DNA of 64,000 nucleotides from Salinispora arenicola (GCF_006716065.1 NZ_VFOL01000001.1:1240001-1304000); one strand, 5' to 3'. Positions 8,165 through 18,421 are shown, numbered from the stretch's first letter. Program-made: numbers and translations. Notes: a model not told the origin generated them from the sequence alone.

Positions 8165-9490
8165 ATGACTCGGACCGCACCCCGCCACCGGACGCCGTTG
8201 CTGCTGGTCGAAGCGGCGACGCTACTCTCGGCGACCGGCAACGGCGTGGCCATCGTGGCACTGCCCTGGCTGGTGCTGGAGCGCACCGGCAGCGCCACCG
8301 CGGCCGGCGTCGTGGCGGCGGCCAGCGGGCTACCGCTGCTGCTGTCCAGCCTCCTCTCCGGCACGGTCGTCGACCTACTCGGACGCCGCCGGACCGCGCT
8401 GGCCTCCGATGCCCTGTCCGCCATCTCGGTGGCCGCGATCCCGCTCGTCGACACCCTGCTCGGGCTGAACCTCGGCTGGATCGTCGCGCTGGCCGTCCTC
8501 GGCGCAGTCTTCGACCCAGCCGGGATGACCGCGCGGGAGACGCTGCTGCCCGCAGCCGCGCAGGCCGCCGGGTGGCGGATCGAGCGAGCGAACGGCATAC
8601 ACGAGGCGATCTTCGGACTGGCATTCCTGATCGGCCCGGGGCTCGGCGGCCTGCTCATCGCCACGGTCGGTCCGGAGGCGACGTTCTGGGTCACCGCCGC
8701 CGGCTTCGCACTGTCCGTCCTCCTGATCGCCGCCGTCCGGCTGCCCGGCGCGGGCCGACCCGAACGCCCGCCCAACGGCCTGTGGCGGGGCACCCAGGAG
8801 GGCCTGGTCTTCGTCTGGCGGGATCCCCTGCTGCGCACCATCGCCCTGATCACGATGGTCCTGGTCGCGCTCTACCTACCGGTCGAGGGGGTCCTGCTGC
8901 CCGCCTGGTTCGTCGCCGAGGGGGAACCCGCCCGCCTCGGCGCCGTCCTGATGGCGATGAGCGCCGGGGCCGTGGCAGGTGCGCTGGGCTCGTCGGCGGC
9001 CGGCCGGTTCGTCCGCCGCCGGCACCTGATGGCCGTCGCCCTCGTAGTCACCGGCGTGGCCCTGCTCGGGCTCGCGTTCCTACCGCCATATCCGGCGATG
9101 CTCGCCTTCGCCGTCCTGGTCGGGCTCGCGTACGGACCGGTCAACCCGCTGGCCAACTACGCCATGCAGACCCGCACCCCGGAGCGGCTACGCGGCCGGG
9201 TGGTCGGGGTGATGACGTCGTTCGCGTACGCCGCCGGGCCGGCCGGTTACCTGCTGGCCGGCCCCCTGGTGGAGTGGTTGGGCCTGGCCACGGCGTTCCT
9301 GGTGCTCGCCGGTGCGCTGCTGGTGACCGCGCTGGCCGCAGCGCCGCTGCCGGTGCTGGCGGCGTTGGACGAACCGCCCCGGTACCCACCCGCACCACCC
9401 GGCGGGACCTCGGGTCGCAGTGAGGGACCGGTGCCGCTGGGTGAACAGTGGTTGCCCGCCGCCCACCGCGACCCGCCAGCGATCGGCTAA
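8165..9490 (+). CDS. MFS transporter (MFS_3/exporter type)
   Basis: 441-residue membrane transporter with about twelve hydrophobic segments. The N-terminal half shows the MFS loop 2-3 motif as VVDLLGRRRTALASD (a G-R-R-R variant of GxxxDRxGRR) and the region resembles enterobactin/macrolide exporters of the MFS_3 group. The C-terminal 50 residues are proline-rich and hydrophilic, probably cytoplasmic. It most likely exports a small hydrophobic compound by proton antiport; the substrate is unknown. It is a single-gene unit, flanked by a terminator upstream and the convergent purD downstream. Confidence 0.85.
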   Translation: MTRTAPRHRTPLLLVEAATLLSATGNGVAIVALPWLVLERTGSATAAGVVAAASGLPLLLSSLLSGTVVDLLGRRRTALASDALSAISVAAIPLVDTLLGLNLGWIVALAVLGAVFDPAGMTARETLLPAAAQAAGWRIERANGIHEAIFGLAFLIGPGLGGLLIATVGPEATFWVTAAGFALSVLLIAAVRLPGAGRPERPPNGLWRGTQEGLVFVWRDPLLRTIALITMVLVALYLPVEGVLLPAWFVAEGEPARLGAVLMAMSAGAVAGALGSSAAGRFVRRRHLMAVALVVTGVALLGLAFLPPYPAMLAFAVLVGLAYGPVNPLANYAMQTRTPERLRGRVVGVMTSFAYAAGPAGYLLAGPLVEWLGLATAFLVLAGALLVTALAAAPLPVLAALDEPPRYPPAPPGGTSGRSEGPVPLGEQWLPAAHRDPPAIG

Positions 9491-9530
9491 TCCGGCCACC
9501 CCGGCAGCCGGGCGAGATCACCGACCTCGG

Positions 9531-10781
9531 TCAGCGCGGGATGTCGATACGACCGTCCACCGCCGCGGCGGCGATGTCGCTGCGATGGTGCGAGTCGGCC
9601 AGCTCGATCCCGCGGACCAGCGTGTAGGCGGCGTCGCGCGCGGCGGCCAGGTCGGCGCCGGTGGCCGTGCCGCATAGGACCCGGCCGCCCGCGGAGAGCA
9701 ACGCGCCGTCGGCGGCCCGGCGCACGGTGCCCGCCTGGACGACGCCCGGACGCTCCGCCCCCAGGATCACGTCGCCGGTACGCGGCTTGGCCGGATAGCC
9801 CTGGGCGGCCACCACGACGGTGACCGCCGCGCCGTCCCGCCAGCGCAGCGGCGGGTGCGCGGCCAACTCGCCGGTGGCCGCGGCGTGCAGCAGCCCGGCG
9901 AGCGGCGTCTCCAACAGGGCCAGGACAACCTGCGTTTCCGGATCACCGAAACGCGCGTTGAACTCGATCACCCGTGGGCCACGTGCGGTGATGGCCAGGC
10001 CCACATAGAGCAGCCCGGCGAACGGTGTGCCACGCCGGCGCAGTTCGGCCAGAGTCGGGTGGACGATGTCACGCATCACCTCGTCGACCAGGCCGGGCGG
10101 CGCCCACGGCAACGGTGCGTACGCCCCCATCCCGCCGGTGTTCGGACCGCTGTCACCATCGCCGACGCGCTTGAAGTCCTGAGCGGGCAGCAGCGGGACG
10201 GCCGCCTCGCCGTCGGTCACGACGAACAGGGAGACCTCGGGGCCGGCGAGGTACTCCTCGATCACAACCTGGCCGCACCCCTGCGCATGCTGCTCGGCCA
10301 CCGCGCGGTCCTCTGTGACCACGACACCCTTACCGGCGGCGAGGCAGTCATCCTTGACCACGTACGGTGCGCCGAAGTCGTCCAAAGCCCTGCCGACGCT
10401 CTCGGCATCGGAGCACGTGTACGCGCGGGCGGTCGGCACCCCCGCGGCGGCCATCACGTCCTTGGCGAACGCCTTCGAACCCTCCAGGCGCGCGGCCTCG
10501 GCGGACGGCCCGAAGGCGGGAATGCCCTTGGCTCGGACAACGTCGGCGACCCCGGCGACCAGCGGCGCCTCCGGCCCCACGACCACCAGGTCCGCGCCGC
10601 ACTCGACCGCCAGCGCCGCCACCTCGGTCGGATCAGTGGGAACCACGTCACGCAGCACGGCGACCGTCCCGATCCCCGGGTTCCCCGGCGCGGCGAACAG
10701 CACCTCGACCGAGGGATCGGCCACCAACCCGAGCGCGAGCGCGTGTTCCCGCCCACCAGCACCAACAAGTAGAACCCGCAC
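9531..10781 (-). CDS. purD: Phosphoribosylamine-glycine ligase PurD
   Basis: PurD joins phosphoribosylamine and glycine with ATP to give GAR, the second step of purine synthesis. The 416-residue length is normal. The N-domain begins MRVLLVGAGGREHALALGL, followed by the ATP-grasp region with PYVVKDDCLAAGKGVVV, FKRVGDGDSGPNTGGMGAYA and the metal-binding ARFGDPETQVVL. The start is a GTG at 10781. purA lies upstream on the same strand, 65 bp away, and the two are probably co-transcribed as purA-purD; purB is on the same strand further downstream. Identification is secure. Confidence 0.97.
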   Translation of the reverse strand: MRVLLVGAGGREHALALGLVADPSVEVLFAAPGNPGIGTVAVLRDVVPTDPTEVAALAVECGADLVVVGPEAPLVAGVADVVRAKGIPAFGPSAEAARLEGSKAFAKDVMAAAGVPTARAYTCSDAESVGRALDDFGAPYVVKDDCLAAGKGVVVTEDRAVAEQHAQGCGQVVIEEYLAGPEVSLFVVTDGEAAVPLLPAQDFKRVGDGDSGPNTGGMGAYAPLPWAPPGLVDEVMRDIVHPTLAELRRRGTPFAGLLYVGLAITARGPRVIEFNARFGDPETQVVLALLETPLAGLLHAAATGELAAHPPLRWRDGAAVTVVVAAQGYPAKPRTGDVILGAERPGVVQAGTVRRAADGALLSAGGRVLCGTATGADLAAARDAAYTLVRGIELADSHHRSDIAAAAVDGRIDIPR

Positions 10782-10846
10782 GGGGGCGATCCTACGGCCT
10801 CCACCTCCACCCCGGTCGTTCCCGGGGTAGGCACGGGAGTGCGCCG

Positions 10847-12196
<1,350 letters not shown>

Positions 12197-12263
12197 TCAG
12201 GCTAACAAGAAGTGAGGGCGCGACCGGCAGGGGTTCGCGCGCGGAGGCAGGAGGCTGCGACCC

Positions 12264-13259
12264 GTGTACGACGTGGTGCTACTCACGCTCGGCTCGGAAC
12301 GGGACGCTCCGGGCACCTGCGGCAGCGGCGGTGGCTGCTGCGGCAACTCCGGTTCGGCCAGCGGCGAGCCGCCGGCCGAACGCTGCGAGACTCCCCGCGT
12401 ACCGGTGCTGGCCTGCGCGGATGCGCTTGCCGCCAGGGGCGCTCGGGTCGACCCGGTGACCGCCCGCTCGGACGCGGAGATCGACGACGTGCTGAGCCGC
12501 CTCGACGGACCGCCCCGACCGGACGGCCTCAACTGGCCCGACGCCGACGCCAGGACCCGGCTGGTCGTCGGCACGGCCAGTGACGCGCAGTTACGCACCG
12601 TCCTGCGTCGCCTGGTCCGGCGGTACGCCCCTCCGGCGAGTCGCCGCCCGGCGGATTTGCCGGCCGACCGGACGGTGCCAGACCTGCCGCCGGTCGGCGT
12701 CCTGCCGCTCGACCCGGTCCGGGGCGGGTCGCACCGAGACCTGGCAGCGCAGCTCGGGCTGCCCCGCGACCCGGTGGCGGTGGCGGCGGCGGTACTGGAG
12801 GGCACACCCCGGCGGCTCGACCTGCTGCGCAACGACGGCGGCTCGGTGACACTGGACGGCGCGCTGTTCGGCGCGGCCGACGAAGGCGGCCGACCCCTGC
12901 ACTGGCGAGGCCGGGTCGAAGTCGATGACACGCTCCTCTCCACCGGCGACGACCCGCTGCTGGCCTGTGCGATCGGCAACGCCGGCGGGTACGCCCGGCT
13001 GGCCGACGTGACTCTGCTCACCGCCCCGGATCCGGGCGACGGCCTGGTCGAGGTCGCGGTGGCCGTCCCGGTGGTCGCCCGGTCCCGGTGGGGCCGCCGC
13101 CGGGTGCGCCTGGAGGTCCGCCGTGCCCGTGGTCGGGCGGTGGCCGTGGTACCCCGCGAGGGCACGGTCCCCTTCCTGGACGACGGCGCCGAGGGCGAAC
13201 TGAGCCGGAAGAGGTCCTGGTGGACCGAGCCGGGCGCCTGGGCGGTCTGGGCAGCCTGA
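12264..13259 (+). CDS. Diacylglycerol-kinase-like protein lacking GGDGT; Cys-rich N-terminus
   Basis: 331 residues, GTG start with GGAGG upstream. The C-terminal two-thirds follow the lipid/diacylglycerol-kinase fold pattern: VLPLDPVRGGSHRDLAAQLG aligns with the PLGTGNDFAR region, AAVLEGTPRRLDLLR with the segment that follows, and AIGNAGGYARLADVTLL with the usual NGPYFGGGMRVAP segment. However the nucleotide-binding GGDGT motif is absent; its place holds VVGTASDAQLRTVLRRL, so kinase activity is doubtful. An N-terminal stretch has four Cys close together (CGSGGGCCGN and a later Cys), unusual for the family. Divergent from purA. The function is unknown; it could be a pseudoenzyme, a redox/metal sensor or a lipid-binding protein. 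Confidence 0.7.
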   Translation: MYDVVLLTLGSERDAPGTCGSGGGCCGNSGSASGEPPAERCETPRVPVLACADALAARGARVDPVTARSDAEIDDVLSRLDGPPRPDGLNWPDADARTRLVVGTASDAQLRTVLRRLVRRYAPPASRRPADLPADRTVPDLPPVGVLPLDPVRGGSHRDLAAQLGLPRDPVAVAAAVLEGTPRRLDLLRNDGGSVTLDGALFGAADEGGRPLHWRGRVEVDDTLLSTGDDPLLACAIGNAGGYARLADVTLLTAPDPGDGLVEVAVAVPVVARSRWGRRRVRLEVRRARGRAVAVVPREGTVPFLDDGAEGELSRKRSWWTEPGAWAVWAA

Positions 13260-13327
13260 CCGGCCACCGGCAGCCCCCTCTACCCACCCGCGAGGCATAT
13301 CCTCAGCAGGAGGCATGGGGAGGAACC

Positions 13328-15103
13328 ATGGTGGACGAGAACCCCGACCGGTCGTACGCGCCCGGCCGGCAGCCGGCGCCGGAGCGGGACATCGAACCAT
13401 TGTGGCCGGCGGCCCAGACCACCCCACCGTCCTGGTCGCCCGTGCCGGCACCGGGCGGTCCCGGTCAGCCGCCCGGTGCCGGCGACGGGACACCGGTGCC
13501 CACGGGTCGGGTGCCCCACGTCCCTTCCGAAGCTGCCCGCGCCTGGGCTCCCCACCCGAACATCGATCCGGTCGGCGCGGCGTCCGAAACCCACGCTGCA
13601 CTCACCAGCCAGGGCGTGGTGCCGGCTCCCCGACCCGCTGTGGGCGTCAACCTGCACCAACCCTTCGGCCTCGACCCGGTCGGCCCGCCGGTCGGGGCAC
13701 CGGCTGCCCTGACACCGATCGGCCACCGACCGACCACCGGGACGCCAGCCGGGGGTGAGCCTGCCGGCGACGAAGCGGCCCCGGCTGGCCGCGGTGACGC
13801 CCCGGCCGAGTCGCCATGGGCGCTGCCGCCGCAACGACCGGCCACGAACGGCACCCGCGGTTCCCAGCCGGGCACCGACTGGGAACCCACCGACCCGACC
13901 GCGCACCCCGGCACAGCCGCCCCCGCCGGTGGTCCAGAATCCGGCCCGGCGCCGGCCCAAAACGGTCGGTCTCCGGAAGCGCCGGCTCCGGAAGCGCCGG
14001 CTCCGGGTGCGTGGGCCCCGCACGCCGCAGCCCCGGAGCCGCCGGCCCCGCCGATTGCGGCCAGGGCGGTCCCCCCGACGCCCTACCCGCCGCCTCCCGA
14101 AGGACCGGCCCCGGGCCACCAGCCAGCGGCAAGCGTCAGCGCCGCGCTTCCGCCGGCCGGATGGACGCCGATGCCGGGAGCTCCGCCGACCGCCGAGGAC
14201 TTCGCCCGGCGCCGGCAGCTGCGCCCGATGGACCCGATGGCCACCATGGGCGTCCGGGCCGTGGCCAACAAGATGGGGCTTCGCCTACCGCCGGGCCGGC
14301 TCGAACAGGAGCTACGCCGCGACATCGAGATGGTCCGCCGCAACTTCGGCGGGCTTCGGCAGGTGACCGTGGTCAACCCGAAGGGCGGCGCCGGCAAGAC
14401 CGTCGCGATCCTGCTGCTCGCCATGACCTTCGGCCAGAAGCGTGGCGGCTACATCCTGGCCTGGGACAACAACGAGACGCAGGGCACCCTGGGCATGCGT
14501 GCGCAGCAGGACTTCCATGCCCGCACCGTGCGGGACCTGCTCCGCGACCTGGCCCAGTTCCAGGGCTCCCACGGGCGAGTTGGTGACCTGTCGCAGTACG
14601 TCCGGGCCCAGGGCGAGGGCATGTTCGACGTCCTCGCGTCGGACGAGTCGGCCACCGGCGGCGAGATGCTCACCGCCGCCGCGTTCGGGGAGATCCGCGA
14701 GGTGGTCAGCCGCTTCTACAAGCTGATCTTCGTGGATACCGGTAACAACGTACGGGCGCAGAACTGGCAGGCCGCGATGGACGCCACCGACCAGTTGGTG
14801 GTGACCATGTCGGCCCGCAACGACTCGGCCGAGACGGCCGCCCGGATGCTCGACCATCTGGAGCAGAGCGGTCGGCAACGGCTGGTACGGCAGGCGGTGA
14901 CCGTCGTGTCGATGCCGCCGTCCCGCAAGGAGATGGATCTGCCGGCGATCGAGGCGCACTTCGCGGCGCGGACCCGGGCAGTGCTGCTGGCCCCGTACGA
15001 ACGACTCATCGACTCTGGCGAACCACTCCGGTACGGAGCACTCTCGTCGGCGGCCCGGGACGCCTGGCTCAAGATCGCAGCCGCGGTGGCCGAGGGCCTC
15101 TGA
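13328..15103 (+). CDS. MinD/ParA-like ATPase with long proline-rich N-terminus
   Basis: 591 residues; ATG at 13328 after GGGGAGGA. Residues 1 to about 300 are low-complexity Pro/Ala/Gly/Glu and predicted disordered. The C-terminal domain is a SIMIBI ATPase with a deviant Walker A at residues 352-358 (KGGAGKT), switch region YILAWDNNETQGT and VDTGNNVRAQNW in place of the usual Walker B DxPP. The layout recalls the ESX-associated EspI and related actinobacterial partitioning-like proteins, but no ESX or parB genes are in the window. It ends in a hairpin shared with the convergent DUF3151 gene. A role in polar positioning or secretion is only a suggestion. Confidence 0.8.
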   Translation: MVDENPDRSYAPGRQPAPERDIEPLWPAAQTTPPSWSPVPAPGGPGQPPGAGDGTPVPTGRVPHVPSEAARAWAPHPNIDPVGAASETHAALTSQGVVPAPRPAVGVNLHQPFGLDPVGPPVGAPAALTPIGHRPTTGTPAGGEPAGDEAAPAGRGDAPAESPWALPPQRPATNGTRGSQPGTDWEPTDPTAHPGTAAPAGGPESGPAPAQNGRSPEAPAPEAPAPGAWAPHAAAPEPPAPPIAARAVPPTPYPPPPEGPAPGHQPAASVSAALPPAGWTPMPGAPPTAEDFARRRQLRPMDPMATMGVRAVANKMGLRLPPGRLEQELRRDIEMVRRNFGGLRQVTVVNPKGGAGKTVAILLLAMTFGQKRGGYILAWDNNETQGTLGMRAQQDFHARTVRDLLRDLAQFQGSHGRVGDLSQYVRAQGEGMFDVLASDESATGGEMLTAAAFGEIREVVSRFYKLIFVDTGNNVRAQNWQAAMDATDQLVVTMSARNDSAETAARMLDHLEQSGRQRLVRQAVTVVSMPPSRKEMDLPAIEAHFAARTRAVLLAPYERLIDSGEPLRYGALSSAARDAWLKIAAAVAEGL

Positions 15104-15135
15104 TCCACCGCGCCGGCCCCGGTGCGCCGCCCGGC

Positions 15136-15164
15136 GCCACGGGCCGGCGCTGCCGGCCCGTGGC
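15136..15164. terminator. Bidirectional hairpin between convergent genes
   Basis: GCCACGGGCCGGC and GCCGGCCCGTGGC form a perfect 13-bp stem with a 3-base loop between the ParA-like stop (15103) and the DUF3151 stop (15176). It can serve both directions. Confidence 0.65.
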
Positions 15165-15175
15165 CCGAGGGCAGG

Positions 15176-15604
15176 TCAGTCGCTGGCCAACGCGTCCGCC
15201 GCGGCCGGGTCGCAGTCCCGAAGGAACTGGGCGCAGCGGGCCGCCTCGTCCGCCTCACCGATAGCATCGGCCGTGCGGGACAGTACCCACAGGCACCGGA
15301 GGAAGCCCTGGTTCGGTTCATGTGACCACGGCACCGGCCCGTGTCCCTTCCAACCGCTACGGCGTAGCTGGTCAAGACCCCGGTGGTAGCCGGTGCGGGC
15401 GTACGCGTACGCCTGCACCACCTGGTCCGCCGCGAACGCGCGGGCCGCGAGCGCGGCCCAGGCCGCGCTGAACGTGGGGAAGCGTGCCGCCACCGCGGCG
15501 AAGTCCTCGTCGCCGCCGTTCTCCTCAGCGGCGGCGAGGGCACGGTCGGCCTCATCGTGCGCGGGCAGGAGGGTGGCCGGTGGCTCCGGCAACAGGTTCT
15601 GCAT
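15176..15604 (-). CDS. DUF3151 protein
   Basis: 142-residue cytoplasmic protein of the actinobacterial DUF3151 family. The ATG at 15604 gives the family-like start MQNLLPEPPATLLP; a longer reading to 15697 adds a basic tail that seems unconserved. Helical, TPR-like composition (FPTFSAAWAALAARAFAADQ, AYAYARTGYHRGLDQLRRSG) and a conserved-looking GPVPWSHEPNQGFLRCLW segment are visible. No catalytic motif is evident. It follows fba on the same strand beyond a strong terminator-like palindrome. The pairing of this family with fba and dedA is known in mycobacteria; the function is unknown. Confidence 0.82.
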   Translation of the reverse strand: MQNLLPEPPATLLPAHDEADRALAAAEENGGDEDFAAVAARFPTFSAAWAALAARAFAADQVVQAYAYARTGYHRGLDQLRRSGWKGHGPVPWSHEPNQGFLRCLWVLSRTADAIGEADEAARCAQFLRDCDPAAADALASD

Positions 15605-15739
15605 CGCCCCATTCAACCCGCTCCGGTTGTCGGGACGCGAGCGGGTCGACCAACCCACCGTTCCACGCAGCGGAAGATTCCCTCCTCCACGCCCCATCGG
15701 TGGTGCGGGAGGACCACCCGGCAGACGCCCATGCCCGAA

Positions 15740-15783
15740 CAGCCCGGCGGCCGGCTCCCGTACGGGAGCCGGCCGCCGGGCTG
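15740..15783 (-). terminator. 22-bp perfect palindrome after fba
   Basis: A 44-base perfect palindrome (two 22-base arms, no spacer, centre CCCGTACGGG) lies 10 bases past the fba stop. Folded as RNA it makes an extremely stable GC stem, a likely terminator or 3'-end stabiliser between fba and the DUF3151 gene. Confidence 0.7.
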
Positions 15784-15793
15784 GACCGTGGGT

Positions 15794-16816
15794 TCACTTC
15801 ATCCTGGTACCGGTGGACCGCAGGTCCTCGCACGCCTCGACGACACGCGCGGCCATCCCGGCCTCGGCGGCCTTGCCCCAGACCCGCGGGTCGTACTTCT
15901 TCTTGTTGCCGACCTCGCCGTCGACCTTCAGCACCCCGTCGTAGTTGCGGAACATGTGGTCCGCGACGGGACGGGTGAAGCAGTACTGGGTGTCGGTGTC
16001 GATGTTCATCTTCACCACGCCGTAGTCCAGGGACTCGCGGATCTCCGACAGCAGCGAACCGGAACCGCCGTGGAAGACCAGGCTCAGCGGCTTCTCCTTG
16101 CCGTATTTGGCACCGACCGCCCCCTGAATCTGGTTGAGCACCTCGGGGCGAAGCTTGACGTTGCCCGGCTTGTAGACGCCGTGCACGTTGCCGAAGGTCA
16201 ACGCCGCCATGTAGCGGCCCTTCTCGCCCAGGCCGAGTGCCTCCACCATGGCCAGGCCGTCGTCGACGGTGGTGTAGAGCTTCTCGTTGATGGCGTTCTC
16301 GACGCCGTCCTCCTCGCCGCCGACCACGCCGACCTCGATCTCAAGGACGATCTTGCCCTTGGCGGCCTCGCCGAGGAGTTGCTCGGCGATCGTCAGGTTC
16401 TCCGCGACCGGCACGGCCGAGCCGTCCCACATGTGCGACTGGAAAAGCGGCTCCTGGCCGGCACGCACCCGCTCCTGGGAGATGGCCATCAACGGCCGGA
16501 CGAACTTGTCCAGCTTGTCCTTCGGGCAGTGGTCGGTGTGCAGCGCGATGTTGATCGGGTACTTCCTGGCGACCTCGTGCGCGTACGCGGCGAACGCCGC
16601 CGCACCAGTGACCATGTCCTTGACCGAAGGGCCGGACAGGTACTCGGCACCACCGGTGGAGACCTGGATGATGCCGTCGCTCTCCGCGTCGGCGAAGCCC
16701 TTCAGCGCCGCGTTGAGAGTCTGCGAGGAGGTCACGTTGATCGCGGGGTACGCGAACCGGCCTTCCTTGGCACGGTCCAGCATCTCCGCGTAGGCCTCGG
16801 GGGAAGCGATAGGCAT
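15794..16816 (-). CDS. fba: Class II fructose-bisphosphate aldolase
   Basis: 340-residue zinc aldolase that splits fructose 1,6-bisphosphate to DHAP and G3P in glycolysis and forms it in gluconeogenesis. Signatures: NIALHTDHCPKDKLDKF with the zinc-binding His and catalytic Asp, LEIEVGVVGGEEDGV with the second metal ligands and the long loop, and LVFHGGSGS plus KMNIDTDTQYCFT for phosphate binding. The N-terminus MPIASPEAYAEMLDRAK is typical of the actinobacterial enzyme. It has its own 360-bp upstream region and ends at the 44-base palindrome. Identification is secure. Confidence 0.98.
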   Translation of the reverse strand: MPIASPEAYAEMLDRAKEGRFAYPAINVTSSQTLNAALKGFADAESDGIIQVSTGGAEYLSGPSVKDMVTGAAAFAAYAHEVARKYPINIALHTDHCPKDKLDKFVRPLMAISQERVRAGQEPLFQSHMWDGSAVPVAENLTIAEQLLGEAAKGKIVLEIEVGVVGGEEDGVENAINEKLYTTVDDGLAMVEALGLGEKGRYMAALTFGNVHGVYKPGNVKLRPEVLNQIQGAVGAKYGKEKPLSLVFHGGSGSLLSEIRESLDYGVVKMNIDTDTQYCFTRPVADHMFRNYDGVLKVDGEVGNKKKYDPRVWGKAAEAGMAARVVEACEDLRSTGTRMK

Positions 16817-17178
16817 GTCGAACGCTCCTTACTTAACGCTCTCGGCCGTCGCCGGCCGCTGTTGTCCATGGGTGCGCCGGACCGCGCTGTCCACCGCCGG
16901 CAGTATCCCGCAGTTGATTACGGCCGGCACCACCGGCCCGGTACGCCCGGGTCGTTCGACGACCCGGGGTTCCCGCACAACGACGCTGATCAACCCAGCC
17001 CTCACGGTCGTCACGGACGCGCCCCGAAAGCCACGCCCCCATCGTGGCACCGGGGTGCCAGACCAGGGAGGCATTCCCGTTTCCGGACGGTCGGCACGGT
17101 CCCACGCCAGCTCCCAACACGGATGGTGACCAGCCCGTACGGTATGGGTAGCTGTCCGCACCGATTCAGGGAGGGACC
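16817..17178. other. Intergenic region upstream of fba
   Basis: This 362-bp gap holds the fba promoter region (minus strand) and the promoter of the small gene at 17179 (plus strand; GTACGGTATGGGTAG near 17138-17152 is a possible -10 area). Minus-strand open frames within it have poor starts and no recognisable protein character. I see no further gene. Confidence 0.5.
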
Positions 17179-17391
17179 ATGAGCCTGCCCGACGAGGACT
17201 TCGCCCCAAGCGACCATCTCATGCCGGACGAGCGGGATCCGGAGGCCGAGCCGGCGGACGCCCTCGAGCAGGCCACGGTGGTGGACCCGGGTGAGGTGGA
17301 CGTCGAGCCGCGCCGCGGCCTGGAGGTCAGCGGCTGGGACGCGACGGAGCAGGCCCGCGTCGTCGGCACCGACGAGGACGACTACCGCTGA
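17179..17391 (+). CDS. Small acidic conserved-type protein (70 aa)
   Basis: 70-residue, strongly acidic protein (about a third Asp/Glu) with no Cys and no hydrophobic segment; probably largely disordered and cytoplasmic. The ATG is preceded by a very good ribosome binding site (AGGGAGGGACC), and the codon usage is that of the chromosome, so translation is likely. The reading contains ATVVDPGEVDVEPRRGLEVS and ends VVGTDEDDYR. I recognise the type as a short protein near fba in Micromonosporaceae, but know no function. Confidence 0.7.
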   Translation: MSLPDEDFAPSDHLMPDERDPEAEPADALEQATVVDPGEVDVEPRRGLEVSGWDATEQARVVGTDEDDYR

Positions 17392-17707
17392 GCCGCCGAG
17401 AGGCGAAGTTGGCATCGGTCAGGGCGATATGACGGTCATGGAATGGCCGTCGCGGTGAACCATGATCGGCCGTTTGGCTTACTTCGGTGGTCGGATGAAC
17501 CGAGCGCGGGACAACCGAGTAACGAAGATCTGGTCCGCCGGTCCGCTCCGGTTGGCCCGCTACCGTGGGTTACTCCGCAGGGCGACCTCCGGCATGGGCG
17601 CAGCTGTGACGTCACGCACCGGACGGACCGGACTGCCACCTAGACTACGGACATTCCCGTCGCCGCTGGCGACGTCCACCGCCCGGCAGCCCCACGGAGG
17701 TCACCTC
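17392..17707. other. Intergenic region upstream of second dedA
   Basis: This 316-bp gap contains no convincing coding frame. Near 17606 there is a TGACGTCA palindrome, and TAGACT at about 17642 is a plausible -10 box for the dedA gene, which starts at 17708 behind a GGAGGT ribosome binding site. Confidence 0.4.
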
Positions 17708-18421
17708 GTGTCGACGCCCACCACCACCCTGGCTCTCGGGCCGGACTGGCTCGATCCCGAGGTGCTGATCTCAACCTTCGGCCTACTCGGCATTCTGGTG
17801 ATCGTCTTCGCCGAGTCGGGGCTCCTGATCGGTTTCTTCCTGCCCGGTGACTCGCTGCTGTTCACCGCCGGGCTACTCACCGCCGACGGGAAGTACATCA
17901 CCTGGCCGCTCTGGCTGGTCTGCCTGCTCATCACCCTGTCGGCAATCGCCGGCGACCAGGTGGGGTACGCGTTCGGGCGCAAGGTCGGGCCGGCGCTGTT
18001 CCGACGGCCGAACTCGAAGCTGTTCAAGCAGGAAAACCTGCTGAAGGCGCACGACTTCTTCGAGAAGTACGGGGCTCGCTCGGTCGTGCTGGCCCGCTTC
18101 GTGCCGATCGTCCGCACGTTCACCCCGATCGTGGCCGGGGTCAGCCGCATGAACTACCGCACGTTCGTCATCTACAACGTGGTCGGCGCAGTCCTGTGGG
18201 GCACCGGCGTGACGGTGCTCGGCTACTTCCTCGGCCAGATCCCGTTCGTGAAGGCGAACATCGAGCTGATCCTGATCGCGATCGTGGGGATCTCGGTGAT
18301 CCCGATCGTGGTCGAGCTGCTGCGGGCCCGCCTGGCGGCGCGGCGCGGCACCACCGCGGCGGAGCGGGCCGCTGCCGAGGAGGCGATCCGGGAGGCCCGA
18401 GAGCACTTCGGGAAACACTGA
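17708..18421 (+). CDS. DedA/VTT-family membrane protein
   Basis: 237-residue DedA protein. GTG start at 17708 with GGAGGT 7 bases upstream. Features: ESGLLIGFFLPGDSLLFTAGLL (the acidic plus FLPGD re-entrant motif), GDQVGYAFGRKVGP, and FVPIVRTFTPIVAGVSRMNYRTF cut here to the family's R-T-F-x-P motif. Five or six hydrophobic segments and a basic, Ala/Arg/Glu-rich cytoplasmic tail follow. DedA proteins act in lipid-carrier recycling and membrane homeostasis. It is closer to the E. coli DedA/YghB type than the shorter paralogue at 4886. The position downstream of fba matches the mycobacterial order. Confidence 0.9.
   Translation: MSTPTTTLALGPDWLDPEVLISTFGLLGILVIVFAESGLLIGFFLPGDSLLFTAGLLTADGKYITWPLWLVCLLITLSAIAGDQVGYAFGRKVGPALFRRPNSKLFKQENLLKAHDFFEKYGARSVVLARFVPIVRTFTPIVAGVSRMNYRTFVIYNVVGAVLWGTGVTVLGYFLGQIPFVKANIELILIAIVGISVIPIVVELLRARLAARRGTTAAERAAAEEAIREAREHFGKH

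Noticed and set aside
16833..17120. Minus-strand open frame upstream of fba
   Set aside because: It has no ribosome binding site and no protein-like pattern, and it covers the fba promoter region.
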